Below, piece after piece: positions 1 through 7,083 of a stretch of DNA of 64,000 nucleotides (the first letter of the stretch is position 1; the number at the start of each line of letters is the position of its first letter). Under the pieces are notes generated by a model. The model had not been told where the DNA came from. It did no database searches and saw only the letters and a list, made by a program, of their open reading frames with translations. The DNA comes from Psychrobacillus vulpis. Its GTDB lineage: Bacteria; Bacillota; Bacilli; Bacillales_A; Planococcaceae. The DNA lies in NCBI RefSeq assembly GCF_006861825.1, contig NZ_VDGI01000020.1:684-64683 (forward strand), in the 5' to 3' direction. A program made the position numbers and the translations under genes.

Positions 1-800
1 GCTATTCCCACAGGAGTGTCACCTTTTCAACGATTTTCTAGAAATGAAAAAGTCCCTATAAATCGACGTTGTCAGATGAGGTTGTCCAAAGTCCAATAGA
101 TAAGAAAATCGTTGAAATGGCTCCCTTTCCGCGGGCGTTTCCTCAGTCTCCTCGCTTCGCTGTGGGGTCTTCGGCTAACGCATTCCCACAGGAGTGTCGC
201 CTTTTTCAACGATTTTCTAGAAATAAATAGTGTTTATCTGTGAAGTCCCTATAATCTGCTTTGCCACACGGAGTTGTAAGAAGAAAATAGATAAGAAAAT
301 CGTTGAAATGGCTCCCTTACCGTGGGCGTTGCCTCAGCCTTCTCGCTGCGCTGCGGGGTCTTCGACTAACGCATTCCCACAGGAGTGTCGCCTTTTTCAA
401 CGATTTTCTAGAAATAAATAGTGTTTATCTGTGAAGTCCCTATAATCTGCTTTGCCACACGGAGTTGTAAGAAGAAAATAGATAAGAAAATCGTTGAAAT
501 GGCTCCCTATTCGCGGGCGTCGCCTCAGCCTCCTCGCTTCGCTGCGGGGTCTTCGACTAACGCTATTCCCACAGGAGTGTCACCTTTTCAACGATTTTCT
601 AGAAATGAAAAAGTCCCTATAAATCGACGTTGTCAGATGAGGTTGTCCAAAGTCCAATAGATAAGAAAATCGTTGAAATGGCTCCCTTACCGTGGGCGTT
701 GCCTCAGCCTCCTCGCTGCGCTGCGGGGTCTTCGACTAACGCATTCCCACAGGAGTGTCGCCTTTTCAACGATTTTCAAGAAATGAAAAAGTATTTACAT
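1..800. repeat. Tandem array of about 190-bp GC-rich palindromic units (family A)
   Basis: Four full units and one half unit follow each other. GC-rich cores lie at 102-221, 293-411, 483-602 and 663-780, and the right half of a fifth lies at 1-50. Each core starts with AAGAAAATCGTTGAAA and ends with TTTCAACGATTTTC, so the ends form an inverted repeat around a C/G-rich centre. Cores are joined by two AT-rich spacer types: one at 51-101 and 603-662, another at 222-292 and 412-482. Short ORFs here are by-products of the repetition. No gene is seen. Confidence 0.9.
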
Positions 801-857
801 AAAAAAATAGAGAGTTATCAGTGTCCTCAATGTAGAGATGTAAATGTGAATATAAAA

Positions 858-1072
858 ATGTACATTTTTGCTCGCATAAGGATGTACATTATTGATTTTT
901 TTACTCTCAACAGCATAACGTGATAAATTATTACAACTTGACATGGAGCCTCTGCGGGCATGACTATACCGCCAAAAAAACAGCCGTATCAAGGGCTGGT
1001 TAGCCATTCGAGGCTATCATGCCCGCCACTCCAAGTAAAGTAGTAATAATGCCAAGTGTCAAAAATGTACAT
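858..1072. repeat. About 215-bp element bounded by inverted repeats, possible IS remnant
   Basis: The ends ATGTACATTTTTG (858-870) and CAAAAATGTACAT (1060-1072) are exact inverted repeats. ATGTACAT recurs at 882-889. Inside, about 940-1040 forms an imperfect dyad around a small hairpin. No transposase is present. Multiple terminal repeats of this kind occur in IS21-type ends, but the family is not assigned. Confidence 0.5.
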
Positions 1073-1079
1073 CGTATAG

Positions 1080-1506
1080 AGAAGAGTAGGCTTGACGATT
1101 CATCCGCGAAAAACGAGTGGTTTTCAAGGTTCAATTAGTCTTCATTTATTTTATAAGAAAAATAAGAAATCATCTCAAACTGATCACGTTCATTTTGTAT
1201 GTTTTTTGGACATCATCGGATAACAACTACTTGATTCAATTTGGGAAGAAAAAGCTGCGAGACTCCTGCGGAAAAACGGAGCGTCCAAGACCCCGCACGA
1301 GCATAGCGAGGAGGAGGCTTGGCGATTCGTCCGCGGAAAGCGAGTGGTTTTTTCCGGACTCATTAGTCTTCATTCTATTTTATAAACAAAGATGTAATCA
1401 TCTTTAACTGGTCACGTTCATTTTGTATGCTTTTGAACATCATCGGATACAACTACTTGAGTTAACTTGGGAGGAATAAACTGCGAGACTCCTGCGGAAA
1501 AACGGG
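1080..1506. repeat. Two degenerate copies of another GC-rich palindromic repeat (family F)
   Basis: The block around 1180-1275 (AT-rich lead followed by a GAGACTCCTGCGG core) recurs around 1412-1506. The core at 1250-1350 carries the CCCGCACGAGCATAGCGAGG-type centre found in the other families of the window. The second copy stops abruptly where a family B element begins. No coding potential is seen. Confidence 0.6.
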
Positions 1507-1507
1507 G

Positions 1508-1681
1508 GGGGCACTGAAAAACTCGAATTATTATTTTTGTAAGAACTATTTGCTGTATTTATTTAAGAGAATTTAGAGCGACGCATGAGACTCCTGCGTG
1601 AAAGCGAATGCAAAAGCGATAAATTCTCTTAACGACTATTTGAAATAAAATTTATTAGAATAACACTTTTTTAATACCCTT
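1508..1681. mobile_element. Internally deleted family B MITE
   Basis: The left end GGGCACTGAAAAA (about 1508-1520) is intact. The right end is decayed to TTTTTTAATACCCT. Its arms match the 241-bp element at 17170-17410, but about 65 bp of the GC-rich centre are missing. Confidence 0.6.
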
Positions 1682-1756
1682 CTCGCTTCGCTGTGGGGTC
1701 TTCGGCTAACGCTATTCCCGCAGGAGTGTCACCTTTTCAATGATTTTCTAGAAATG
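1682..1756. repeat. Right half of a family A repeat
   Basis: Starts inside the CTCGCTTCGCTGTGGGGTC centre and ends with CAATGATTTTCTAG, the usual A terminus with one change. The left half is absent and is replaced by the element before it. Confidence 0.7.
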
Positions 1757-1799
1757 AAAAAGTAGAGTGTGGATTTTTGAGAATCCTCCTCTACTTTTT
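1757..1799. terminator. Bidirectional intrinsic terminator
   Basis: An 11-bp stem AAAAAGTAGAG / CTCTACTTTTT with an inner GGATT/AATCC helix and a T run. It lies just downstream of the minus-strand PepSY gene and can end its transcript. Confidence 0.7.
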
Positions 1800-1835
1800 A
1801 TAGTTTTTGAGACAACCCCATCTCGCTCTTTTGTT

Positions 1836-2150
1836 CTATAGTTTAACTAAATCTACAACTGTACCTGTTTTCGTATCTGCTGCAAACTCAAATTGTTCCA
1901 ATTGACCATTTTTTATACGAGAAATGCCACCTCTATATACATGAAGTTGAATAGCTTCTTTTTGAAATGGTTCTGGGCTCATATAAATCCAAGAACCATC
2001 TATAGGACCTTCTTGTTTAAATGAGTTTTTTATTTCTTTTAATACAAGCTCTGCAGATTTATTAATATCCATTTTTTTAGCAGCTTGACTTGCAAGAACT
2101 CCAATAATGACACCAGTTCCAAGACCCAACATATAATCTCGGATTTTCAT
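1836..2150 (-). CDS. Small membrane-anchored PepSY-type protein (YtzB-like)
   Basis: A 104-aa protein. It has a short hydrophobic, glycine-rich N-terminal segment (residues 6-22, GLGTGVIIGVLAS) that resembles the start of YtxH proteins, followed by a soluble domain. The C-terminal strand ending in TKTGTVVDLV is typical of PepSY modules, which are thought to modulate secreted proteases. The ATG start is well placed behind AAGGGGGA. It is divergent from the ytoP peptidase gene; a similar small gene next to ytoP is what I recall from B. subtilis (ytzB), so the name is from memory and not certain. Function is inferred from the domain look only. Confidence 0.65.
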   Translation of the reverse strand: MKIRDYMLGLGTGVIIGVLASQAAKKMDINKSAELVLKEIKNSFKQEGPIDGSWIYMSPEPFQKEAIQLHVYRGGISRIKNGQLEQFEFAADTKTGTVVDLVKL

Positions 2151-2322
2151 CGCTACTCCCCCTTACTATCTTTTTTTCAGTGTATCATACATCACCAATA
2201 AGAATAAATTTTTCGATTGTCGAAATTAATCAGTAGTAAACGATTTAAACTTTTATTACAATAGAAGAGGAATCTATAATTTAAAACAATTTATTGGTAC
2301 TAGCATTAGGAGGCCTTTACAG

Positions 2323-3396
2323 ATGAATGAAGAAACGCGTTCGCTTTTTAAAACATTAACAGAATTACCAGGAGCTCCAGGAAACGAGCATGCTGTTCGT
2401 GCATTTATGCGCAGCGAGCTAACGAAATATTCAGATGAAATCGTTCAAGATAATTTAGGTGGTATCTTCGGATTAAAAAAAGGTGACGAAAAAGGTCCAA
2501 GAATTTTAGTAGCTGGTCATATGGACGAAGTTGGCTTTATGGTTTCTGGAATTACGGACAACGGAATGATTCGTTTTCAAACTTTAGGTGGCTGGTGGAG
2601 CCAAGTATTACTTGCTCAACGAGTGGAAATTGTCACTAATGACAAAGTAATACCTGGTGTAATTGGTTCTATCCCTCCTCATTTATTAAGTGATGAATTA
2701 CGTAATAAACCAATGGATATAAAAAATATGCTTATTGATGTAGGTGCGGATGATAAAGAAGATGCTCTGAGCATGGGTATTAAACCTGGAGATCAAATTG
2801 TTCCAGTTTGTCCGTTCACGCCAATGGCGAATGATAAAAAAATTATGGCAAAAGCATGGGATAACCGTTATGGTTGTGGACTTGCGATTGAACTATTAAA
2901 AGAAGTACAAAACGAGCAATTACCAAATATGCTGTATTCTGGAGCGAATGTAATGGAGGAAGTTGGGCTTCGAGGTGCACAAGTATCAGCAAATATGATT
3001 AATCCAGATTTATTTTTTGCACTAGATGCTAGTCCAGCGAACGATGCTTCTGGCAATAAAAATGAATTTGGTCAACTTGGAAAGGGAACACTTTTACGTA
3101 TTTTTGATCGTACGATGGTAACTCACCGAGGAATGAGAGAGTTCATTTTAGATATGGCTGAAACGCATAATATTCCATATCAGTATTTTATCTCACAGGG
3201 TGGAACGGATGCCGGTAGAGTTCATACTTCCAATGAAGGTATTCCAAGTGCAGTTATTGGGATTTGTTCGCGCTATATTCATACTTCTGCTTCGATTATT
3301 CATACGGATGATTATGCAGCAGCAAAAGAATTAATAGTAAAACTTGTTAAAGCATGTGACCGTACAACATTAGAAACAATAAAAGCAAACGTCTAA
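2323..3396 (+). CDS. ytoP: M42-family aminopeptidase YtoP
   Basis: A 357-aa dinuclear metallo-aminopeptidase of the M42 glutamyl aminopeptidase/endoglucanase family, probably a cytosolic enzyme trimming peptides. The ligand set is visible: His66 and Asp68 in GHMDEVGF, Asp180 in KAWDNRYG, the Glu212-Glu213 pair in [10 protein letters not shown], Asp235 in FALDAS and His320 in SRYIHT. The length is normal for the family. The ATG start follows GGAGG with good spacing. It is monocistronic, divergent from the PepSY gene, and followed by a hairpin at 3411-3449. Substrate preference cannot be read from the sequence. Confidence 0.93.
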   Translation: MNEETRSLFKTLTELPGAPGNEHAVRAFMRSELTKYSDEIVQDNLGGIFGLKKGDEKGPRILVAGHMDEVGFMVSGITDNGMIRFQTLGGWWSQVLLAQRVEIVTNDKVIPGVIGSIPPHLLSDELRNKPMDIKNMLIDVGADDKEDALSMGIKPGDQIVPVCPFTPMANDKKIMAKAWDNRYGCGLAIELLKEVQNEQLPNMLYSGANVMEEVGLRGAQVSANMINPDLFFALDASPANDASGNKNEFGQLGKGTLLRIFDRTMVTHRGMREFILDMAETHNIPYQYFISQGGTDAGRVHTSNEGIPSAVIGICSRYIHTSASIIHTDDYAAAKELIVKLVKACDRTTLETIKANV

Positions 3397-3410
3397 AAGA
3401 GACTTAAGCA

Positions 3411-3460
3411 GCTGTAGACAAACTTTAAAAAATCAAGTTGTTTGCAGTCTATTTATTTTT
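3411..3460 (+). terminator. Probable terminator after ytoP
   Basis: Imperfect stem CTGTAGACAAACTT / AAGTTGTTTGCAG followed by a T-rich tract. Similar GTAGACAAAC hairpins flank other repeat blocks (3894-3931, 50790-50825), so it may be part of that repeat family. Confidence 0.5.
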
Positions 3461-3479
3461 ATTTAGGGTAGATTAGGTT

Positions 3480-3735
3480 TTCCGAAGCTTACCGCTCGCT
3501 TACCGCTCGCTTACCGCTCGCTTACCGCTCGCTTACCGCTGGCGAGGCCGAGCCGCTTCGTCGCTTCTCCTGCAGGGGCTCGTCTGTCTCGCTTATCCCG
3601 CAGGAGTCGAGCGGACACTTCTCTAAACCATTAAAATGTTATCTTTCTACTTTAATATTGTGGTTGGAAAATGATGACAAGAATATCCATCTAATTTGTT
3701 TCCTGATGCTCGAGTTCATTGATGTGATTTGTCAT
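3480..3735. repeat. Composite GC-rich repeat (families D/G, inverted) with an 11-bp microsatellite
   Basis: Read in reverse, this matches the blocks at 51016-51200 and 51953-52140 (AT-rich part) joined to the core at 44575-44705. The unit CTTACCGCTCG is present five times in tandem at 3488-3542, the last with one change, whereas the core at 44587 has it once. No gene is supported in 3397-4020. Confidence 0.75.
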
Positions 3736-3775
3736 CAGCATATCCATCACCTCTGTTATTTTTTAGAGAACTGGT

Positions 3776-3870
3776 TGTTTGAAGTGGAGGGCGACGACTT
3801 CAGCGGGAGTAGCGTAGGTCTTGAGACCGAAGAGGCTCAAGCCACGCCCGTGGAAAGCAACTTCCTATAA
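3776..3870. repeat. Family E GC-rich repeat, inverted copy
   Basis: Inverse of the element at 50859-50995: AGTGGAGGGCGACGAC at one end and GAAAGCAACTTC at the other, with a central GGTCTTGAGACCGAAGAGG palindrome. The short ORF over it is not a gene. Confidence 0.75.
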
Positions 3871-3893
3871 TCTATACTTCATTTTAAATATGG

Positions 3894-3967
3894 CTGTATA
3901 CAAACTTAAATTTCTTTGAGTTTGTATACAGTCTGTAAAAAGATGCCTTAAGGGCATCTTTTTTTCC
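3894..3967 (+). terminator. Double hairpin with intrinsic terminator
   Basis: A 13-bp stem CTGTATACAAACT / AGTTTGTATACAG (3894-3931), then AAGATGCC-TTAA-GGGCATCTT (about 3940-3960) with a run of T. The second is a strong terminator isolating the DUF84 gene from the repeats upstream. Confidence 0.8.
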
Positions 3968-4020
3968 GCATACAAAGCGATACTTATAAATATATATTCA
4001 TAATAAGGGAGTAATAATGT

Positions 4021-4542
4021 ATGAAAATATTAATAGGAACCAATAATAGAGCTAAAACAAAAGCAGTTCAATCAATTTCTAGCATCTATTATCCAAAAGC
4101 TAGTTTTGAGAATAAAGACGTACCGTCGCTTGTTTCAAATCAGCCAATGAGTAATGAAGAAACGAGACAGGGTGCAATAAATCGTGCAAAGCAATTGATG
4201 GAAAACTCCGAGGCTACATTTGGTATAGGGTTAGAAGGTGGGGTAAATGAAATGAATGACACAATGTACATCTGTAATTGGGGTGCTCTTGCAACTAGTG
4301 ATGGAAAAATTTTTACTGCAACTGGGGCAGGTATTCCTATACCGGAAGAAATTGCTATTCAGCTGAAAGCAGGTGCGGAACTTGGACCAGTAATGGACGT
4401 CTATACTAATAAAAATGATATACGTCATGACGAAGGTGCCATTGGAGTTTTTACAGATGGTTTTGTAAAAAGAAGTGATATGTTCGAGCATATTATGTTG
4501 TTGCTTATTGGACAGTATGAACTATCTAAAAAGCTAAGTTGA
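4021..4542 (+). CDS. DUF84 non-canonical purine NTP phosphatase
   Basis: A 173-aa protein of the DUF84 / inosine-xanthosine triphosphatase family, which clears ITP and XTP from the nucleotide pool. The N-terminal MKILIGTNNRAKTKAV is the nucleotide-contacting start. Residues 65-80 (FGIGLEGGVN) and the C-terminal SDMFEHI region match the conserved family core. Length fits. The start is the ATG at 4021 with AAGGGA ten bases upstream; an ATG four bases earlier is in another frame. It sits alone between a strong terminator and the lipoprotein gene. Substrate specificity is taken from the family, not shown here. Confidence 0.85.
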   Translation: MKILIGTNNRAKTKAVQSISSIYYPKASFENKDVPSLVSNQPMSNEETRQGAINRAKQLMENSEATFGIGLEGGVNEMNDTMYICNWGALATSDGKIFTATGAGIPIPEEIAIQLKAGAELGPVMDVYTNKNDIRHDEGAIGVFTDGFVKRSDMFEHIMLLLIGQYELSKKLS

Positions 4543-4661
4543 AGTACACTTTTTTATATTTGTAAATCTCTTGTGAACTCTCAAAGAAGTTCTAGTAGTT
4601 GCAAGTAATGTGAATCATCGTTAAAATATATAGCAGTTATGCTTTGAATGGAGGAAAGTAA

Positions 4662-5174
4662 ATGACTCGAAAATGGATGCGACTAATTATCGCGTCACTA
4701 GCTGTCATTTTATTAGTAGGCTGTTCTTCGGTGGAAGAGCAAGCATCGGATGGAATTGAAAATGCAAAAGTAGTATTTCAAGGAGATGCTGAAAAGCCTA
4801 ATGAAAAAGTGAATAACTTGAAGATTTTTTTACCAAGTGGATTTGCAATTGAGGATGAATCTGATAAATCTAATATTATTCTATCTAAAGGGAAAGAGTC
4901 ATACATACTATTCGTTAATCCAAACGAACTTCCTGGAAGTCAATTATATTATGATTTATTAATGGCAGATAGTAACTTAAAAATAGTTGAAAAGAATACT
5001 TTTGAACAAAATGGACGTTTTGGTTTCGCAGCAATCATCAAAAGTAGTGAAGAGCAGTATGAACTCATTACAAGCATTGGCGGAATCAAACTTACTACAA
5101 TATCTAAACAACAAAATATTGCTTCCAATTTGGAAGATATGATGATGATTGTGAGATCAGTATCGACAGAATAA
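4662..5174 (+). CDS. Putative lipoprotein
   Basis: A 170-aa secreted lipoprotein of unknown function. Residues 1-20 form a basic N-region and hydrophobic core ending in the lipobox LVGC, with the lipidated cysteine at residue 21. The mature part is hydrophilic and begins with an acidic, serine-rich linker. I do not recognise the mature domain. The start ATG is preceded by GGAGGAAAG. It lies 12 bases upstream of ytpP and so is probably cotranscribed with it. Nothing in the sequence tells whether it is a binding protein or structural. Confidence 0.8.
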   Translation: MTRKWMRLIIASLAVILLVGCSSVEEQASDGIENAKVVFQGDAEKPNEKVNNLKIFLPSGFAIEDESDKSNIILSKGKESYILFVNPNELPGSQLYYDLLMADSNLKIVEKNTFEQNGRFGFAAIIKSSEEQYELITSIGGIKLTTISKQQNIASNLEDMMMIVRSVSTE

Positions 5175-5186
5175 GGAGGACTTGTA

Positions 5187-5498
5187 GTGGAAAATTTAAT
5201 ATCTATGGAACAATTTGAACAATTAAAACATGAAAGTAAAGTTGTTTTTAAATTTACTGCAGATTGGTGTCCAGACTGTCACTTCATTGATCCATTTATG
5301 GGAGAAGTGGAAGAAAAGTACTCGGATTTTCAATTTATATCAGTTAATCGCGATGCATTCATAGATCTTTGTAGTCAATTAGACATTTTTGGAATTCCTA
5401 GCTTTATCGTCTTCGATAAAGGAGTGGAAAAAGGTCGTTTCGTAAGTAAAGATCGTAAAACTAGAGAAGAAATCGAATCATTTCTTCAATCAATCTAA
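5187..5498 (+). CDS. ytpP: Thioredoxin-like protein YtpP
   Basis: A 103-aa single thioredoxin-fold domain with the redox motif WCPDC (Cys28 and Cys31) instead of the WCGPC of classical thioredoxin, and a cis-proline region FGIPSFIVF. It is probably a cytosolic thiol-disulfide oxidoreductase; the client is unknown. The start is a GTG at 5187, six bases behind AAGGAGGA. It directly follows the lipoprotein gene and precedes ytpQ, from which a hairpin at 5503-5536 separates it. The order ytpP-ytpQ-ytpR-sftA is the same as in B. subtilis, which supports the name. Confidence 0.9.
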   Translation: MENLISMEQFEQLKHESKVVFKFTADWCPDCHFIDPFMGEVEEKYSDFQFISVNRDAFIDLCSQLDIFGIPSFIVFDKGVEKGRFVSKDRKTREEIESFLQSI

Positions 5499-5502
5499 CA
5501 CC

Positions 5503-5536
5503 AATGAAACGGTTCACTTTAGTGGACCGTTTCATT
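5503..5536 (+). terminator. Strong hairpin between ytpP and ytpQ
   Basis: A 16-bp nearly perfect stem (5503-5518 / 5521-5536, tight loop) built on AATGAAACGG. There is no clear T run after it, so it may act as an attenuator or RNA-stability element rather than a full terminator. Confidence 0.5.
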
Positions 5537-5560
5537 ATGTAAAGAAAGGGATGATTATTA

Positions 5561-6376
5561 GTGAAAGCACAAGAGCTGATAAGAGTGTTAAAAACAACAC
5601 TATTAGAAGAAATATATGAGTATGATTATAATAGGGAAACGAATAAGCTCCGTTTAACGCATCGATCGATTAATAAAGGAATTGATATTTCGATACCGCC
5701 GATATTAGCTAAATACGAAACAAAAAAAGAACAAGCGATTGAAGAAGTTGTCTACACAATCACTCAAACATTTCAAGCAATGGAAAAGGAAAATGCAGGC
5801 GCTATTGACCCAGCTTCATCTGTTTACCCTGTAATTCGCTCCACTTCGTTTCCTCTTAAATCAAATGAAGGAAATCGTTTCATTACAAAAGATCATACAG
5901 CGGAAACAAGAATCTATTACGCACTGGATCTTGGAAACACTTATCGTTTATTAGATGAAAAAATGCTCGCTAACTGGAACGTTAGAGAAACCGAAATAAG
6001 AGAAAGAGCTCTTTTTCAAGTTCGAAATTTAAAAAACAGTTATAAAAAAGATGAAGTTGCTGGAAATATATTTTATTTCTTCAATAATAACGATGGGTAT
6101 GATGCGAGCCGCATTCTAAATGAATCACTCCTAAGAGACATGAAAAAGTTAATTGTCGGAGATATGACTATTTCTGTACCCCATCAAGATGTTATGATTA
6201 TAGGTGATATAAGAAATGAAACAGGGTACGATGTTTTGGCCCAAATGACGATGCATTTCTTTACAGTTGGGACTGTACCGGTTACCTCTTTATCATTTGT
6301 ATATGAAAATGGAGATTTGGAGCCGATTTTCATTATGGCTAAAAATCGAGTAGTGAAGGAGAAAGAAGAAGAATGA
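5561..6376 (+). CDS. ytpQ: DUF1444 protein YtpQ
   Basis: A 271-aa cytoplasmic protein of the DUF1444 family, which is conserved in Bacillales and always near ytpP/ytpR. No catalytic motif, signal peptide or membrane segment is visible; the molecular role is unknown. The start is a GTG at 5561 following AAAGAAAGG. Its stop overlaps the ytpR start as ATGA, so the two are translationally coupled. Length matches relatives. A role linked to RNA or translation could be guessed from the coupling with the tRNA-binding YtpR, but that is only inference. Confidence 0.85.
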   Translation: MKAQELIRVLKTTLLEEIYEYDYNRETNKLRLTHRSINKGIDISIPPILAKYETKKEQAIEEVVYTITQTFQAMEKENAGAIDPASSVYPVIRSTSFPLKSNEGNRFITKDHTAETRIYYALDLGNTYRLLDEKMLANWNVRETEIRERALFQVRNLKNSYKKDEVAGNIFYFFNNNDGYDASRILNESLLRDMKKLIVGDMTISVPHQDVMIIGDIRNETGYDVLAQMTMHFFTVGTVPVTSLSFVYENGDLEPIFIMAKNRVVKEKEEE

Positions 6377-6978
6377 ATGTTTTTTACAACAAAGAAGGAG
6401 TAGGCGATGTAATATTGCTTCAATTAACTCCTGAAAAGATTGAGAAAGTAATCACCGAAACAAAAGGTGATGTAACTCTTGTTAAAGATGCAAACTCAAA
6501 TGAAGTGTTAGCAATCAATATTTTTGGTTTTAGTCAATATGCTAGTATTAATAATACTGGGAACATCGTTTTAACAGAAGAATTACTAGCTAAAATTCAA
6601 CAAGCAATCCTTGCGAATGAAGTAGATTACGAACTACAAATAGACCTATCACCAAAATTTGTAGTAGGTTTTGTGGAATCATTAGAACAACATCCAAATG
6701 CAGATAAACTAAAAGTTTGTAAAGTAAATGTTGGAGAACAGACACTTCAAATTGTTTGTGGTGCACCGAATGTAGAAGCAGGTCAAAAAGTAGTAGTTGC
6801 GAAAGTTGGAGCAGTAATGCCATCAGGAATGGTTATTAAAGATGCTGAACTTCGTGGTGTGGCATCTAGTGGTATGCTTTGCTCAGCGCGTGAATTAGCT
6901 TTACCAAATGCACCAGAAGTGAAAGGGATTCTTATTTTAGAAGATAAGGCAGAAGTAGGAAGTGCATTTTTACTATAA
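6373..6978 (+). CDS. ytpR: tRNA-binding-domain protein YtpR
   Basis: A 201-aa protein. The C-terminal half (about residues 90-200) is a tRNA-binding OB-fold as in the PheRS beta N-terminus, Arc1p and CsaA. VGFVESLEQHPNADKL and QIVCGAPN are the family signatures, and the MLCSARELAL motif closes the domain. The N-terminal 85 residues are a small domain found only in YtpR proteins. It overlaps ytpQ by four bases (ATGA) and is followed by a terminator at 6985-7012. The RNA ligand is unknown; binding of tRNA or a structured RNA is the family expectation. Confidence 0.9.
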   Translation: MNVFYNKEGVGDVILLQLTPEKIEKVITETKGDVTLVKDANSNEVLAINIFGFSQYASINNTGNIVLTEELLAKIQQAILANEVDYELQIDLSPKFVVGFVESLEQHPNADKLKVCKVNVGEQTLQIVCGAPNVEAGQKVVVAKVGAVMPSGMVIKDAELRGVASSGMLCSARELALPNAPEVKGILILEDKAEVGSAFLL

Positions 6979-6984
6979 TAGAGA

Positions 6985-7012
6985 AGCATACCGTTTTGGT
7001 GTGCTTTTTTTT
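6985..7012 (+). terminator. Intrinsic terminator after ytpR
   Basis: Stem AGCATACC / GGTGTGCT with a run of T. It closes the ytpQ-ytpR unit. Confidence 0.8.
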
Positions 7013-7083
7013 GTGTTTTTCTATATTATTATAAGGTAGATTACTATTATTATTGGTAAAATAGAAGGTAACGATTAGAAAGA

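Noticed and set aside
1-800. CRISPR-like array
   Set aside because: Units are about 190 bp, the spacers fall into only two repeated types, and there are no cas genes in the window.
230-923. Series of short ORFs (63-97 aa) with common peptide stretches
   Set aside because: They are translations of the tandem repeat; the same peptides appear because the DNA is repeated.
3658-3870. ORF of 70 aa between ytoP and the DUF84 gene
   Set aside because: It runs across the repeat block and a family E core and has no ribosome site.
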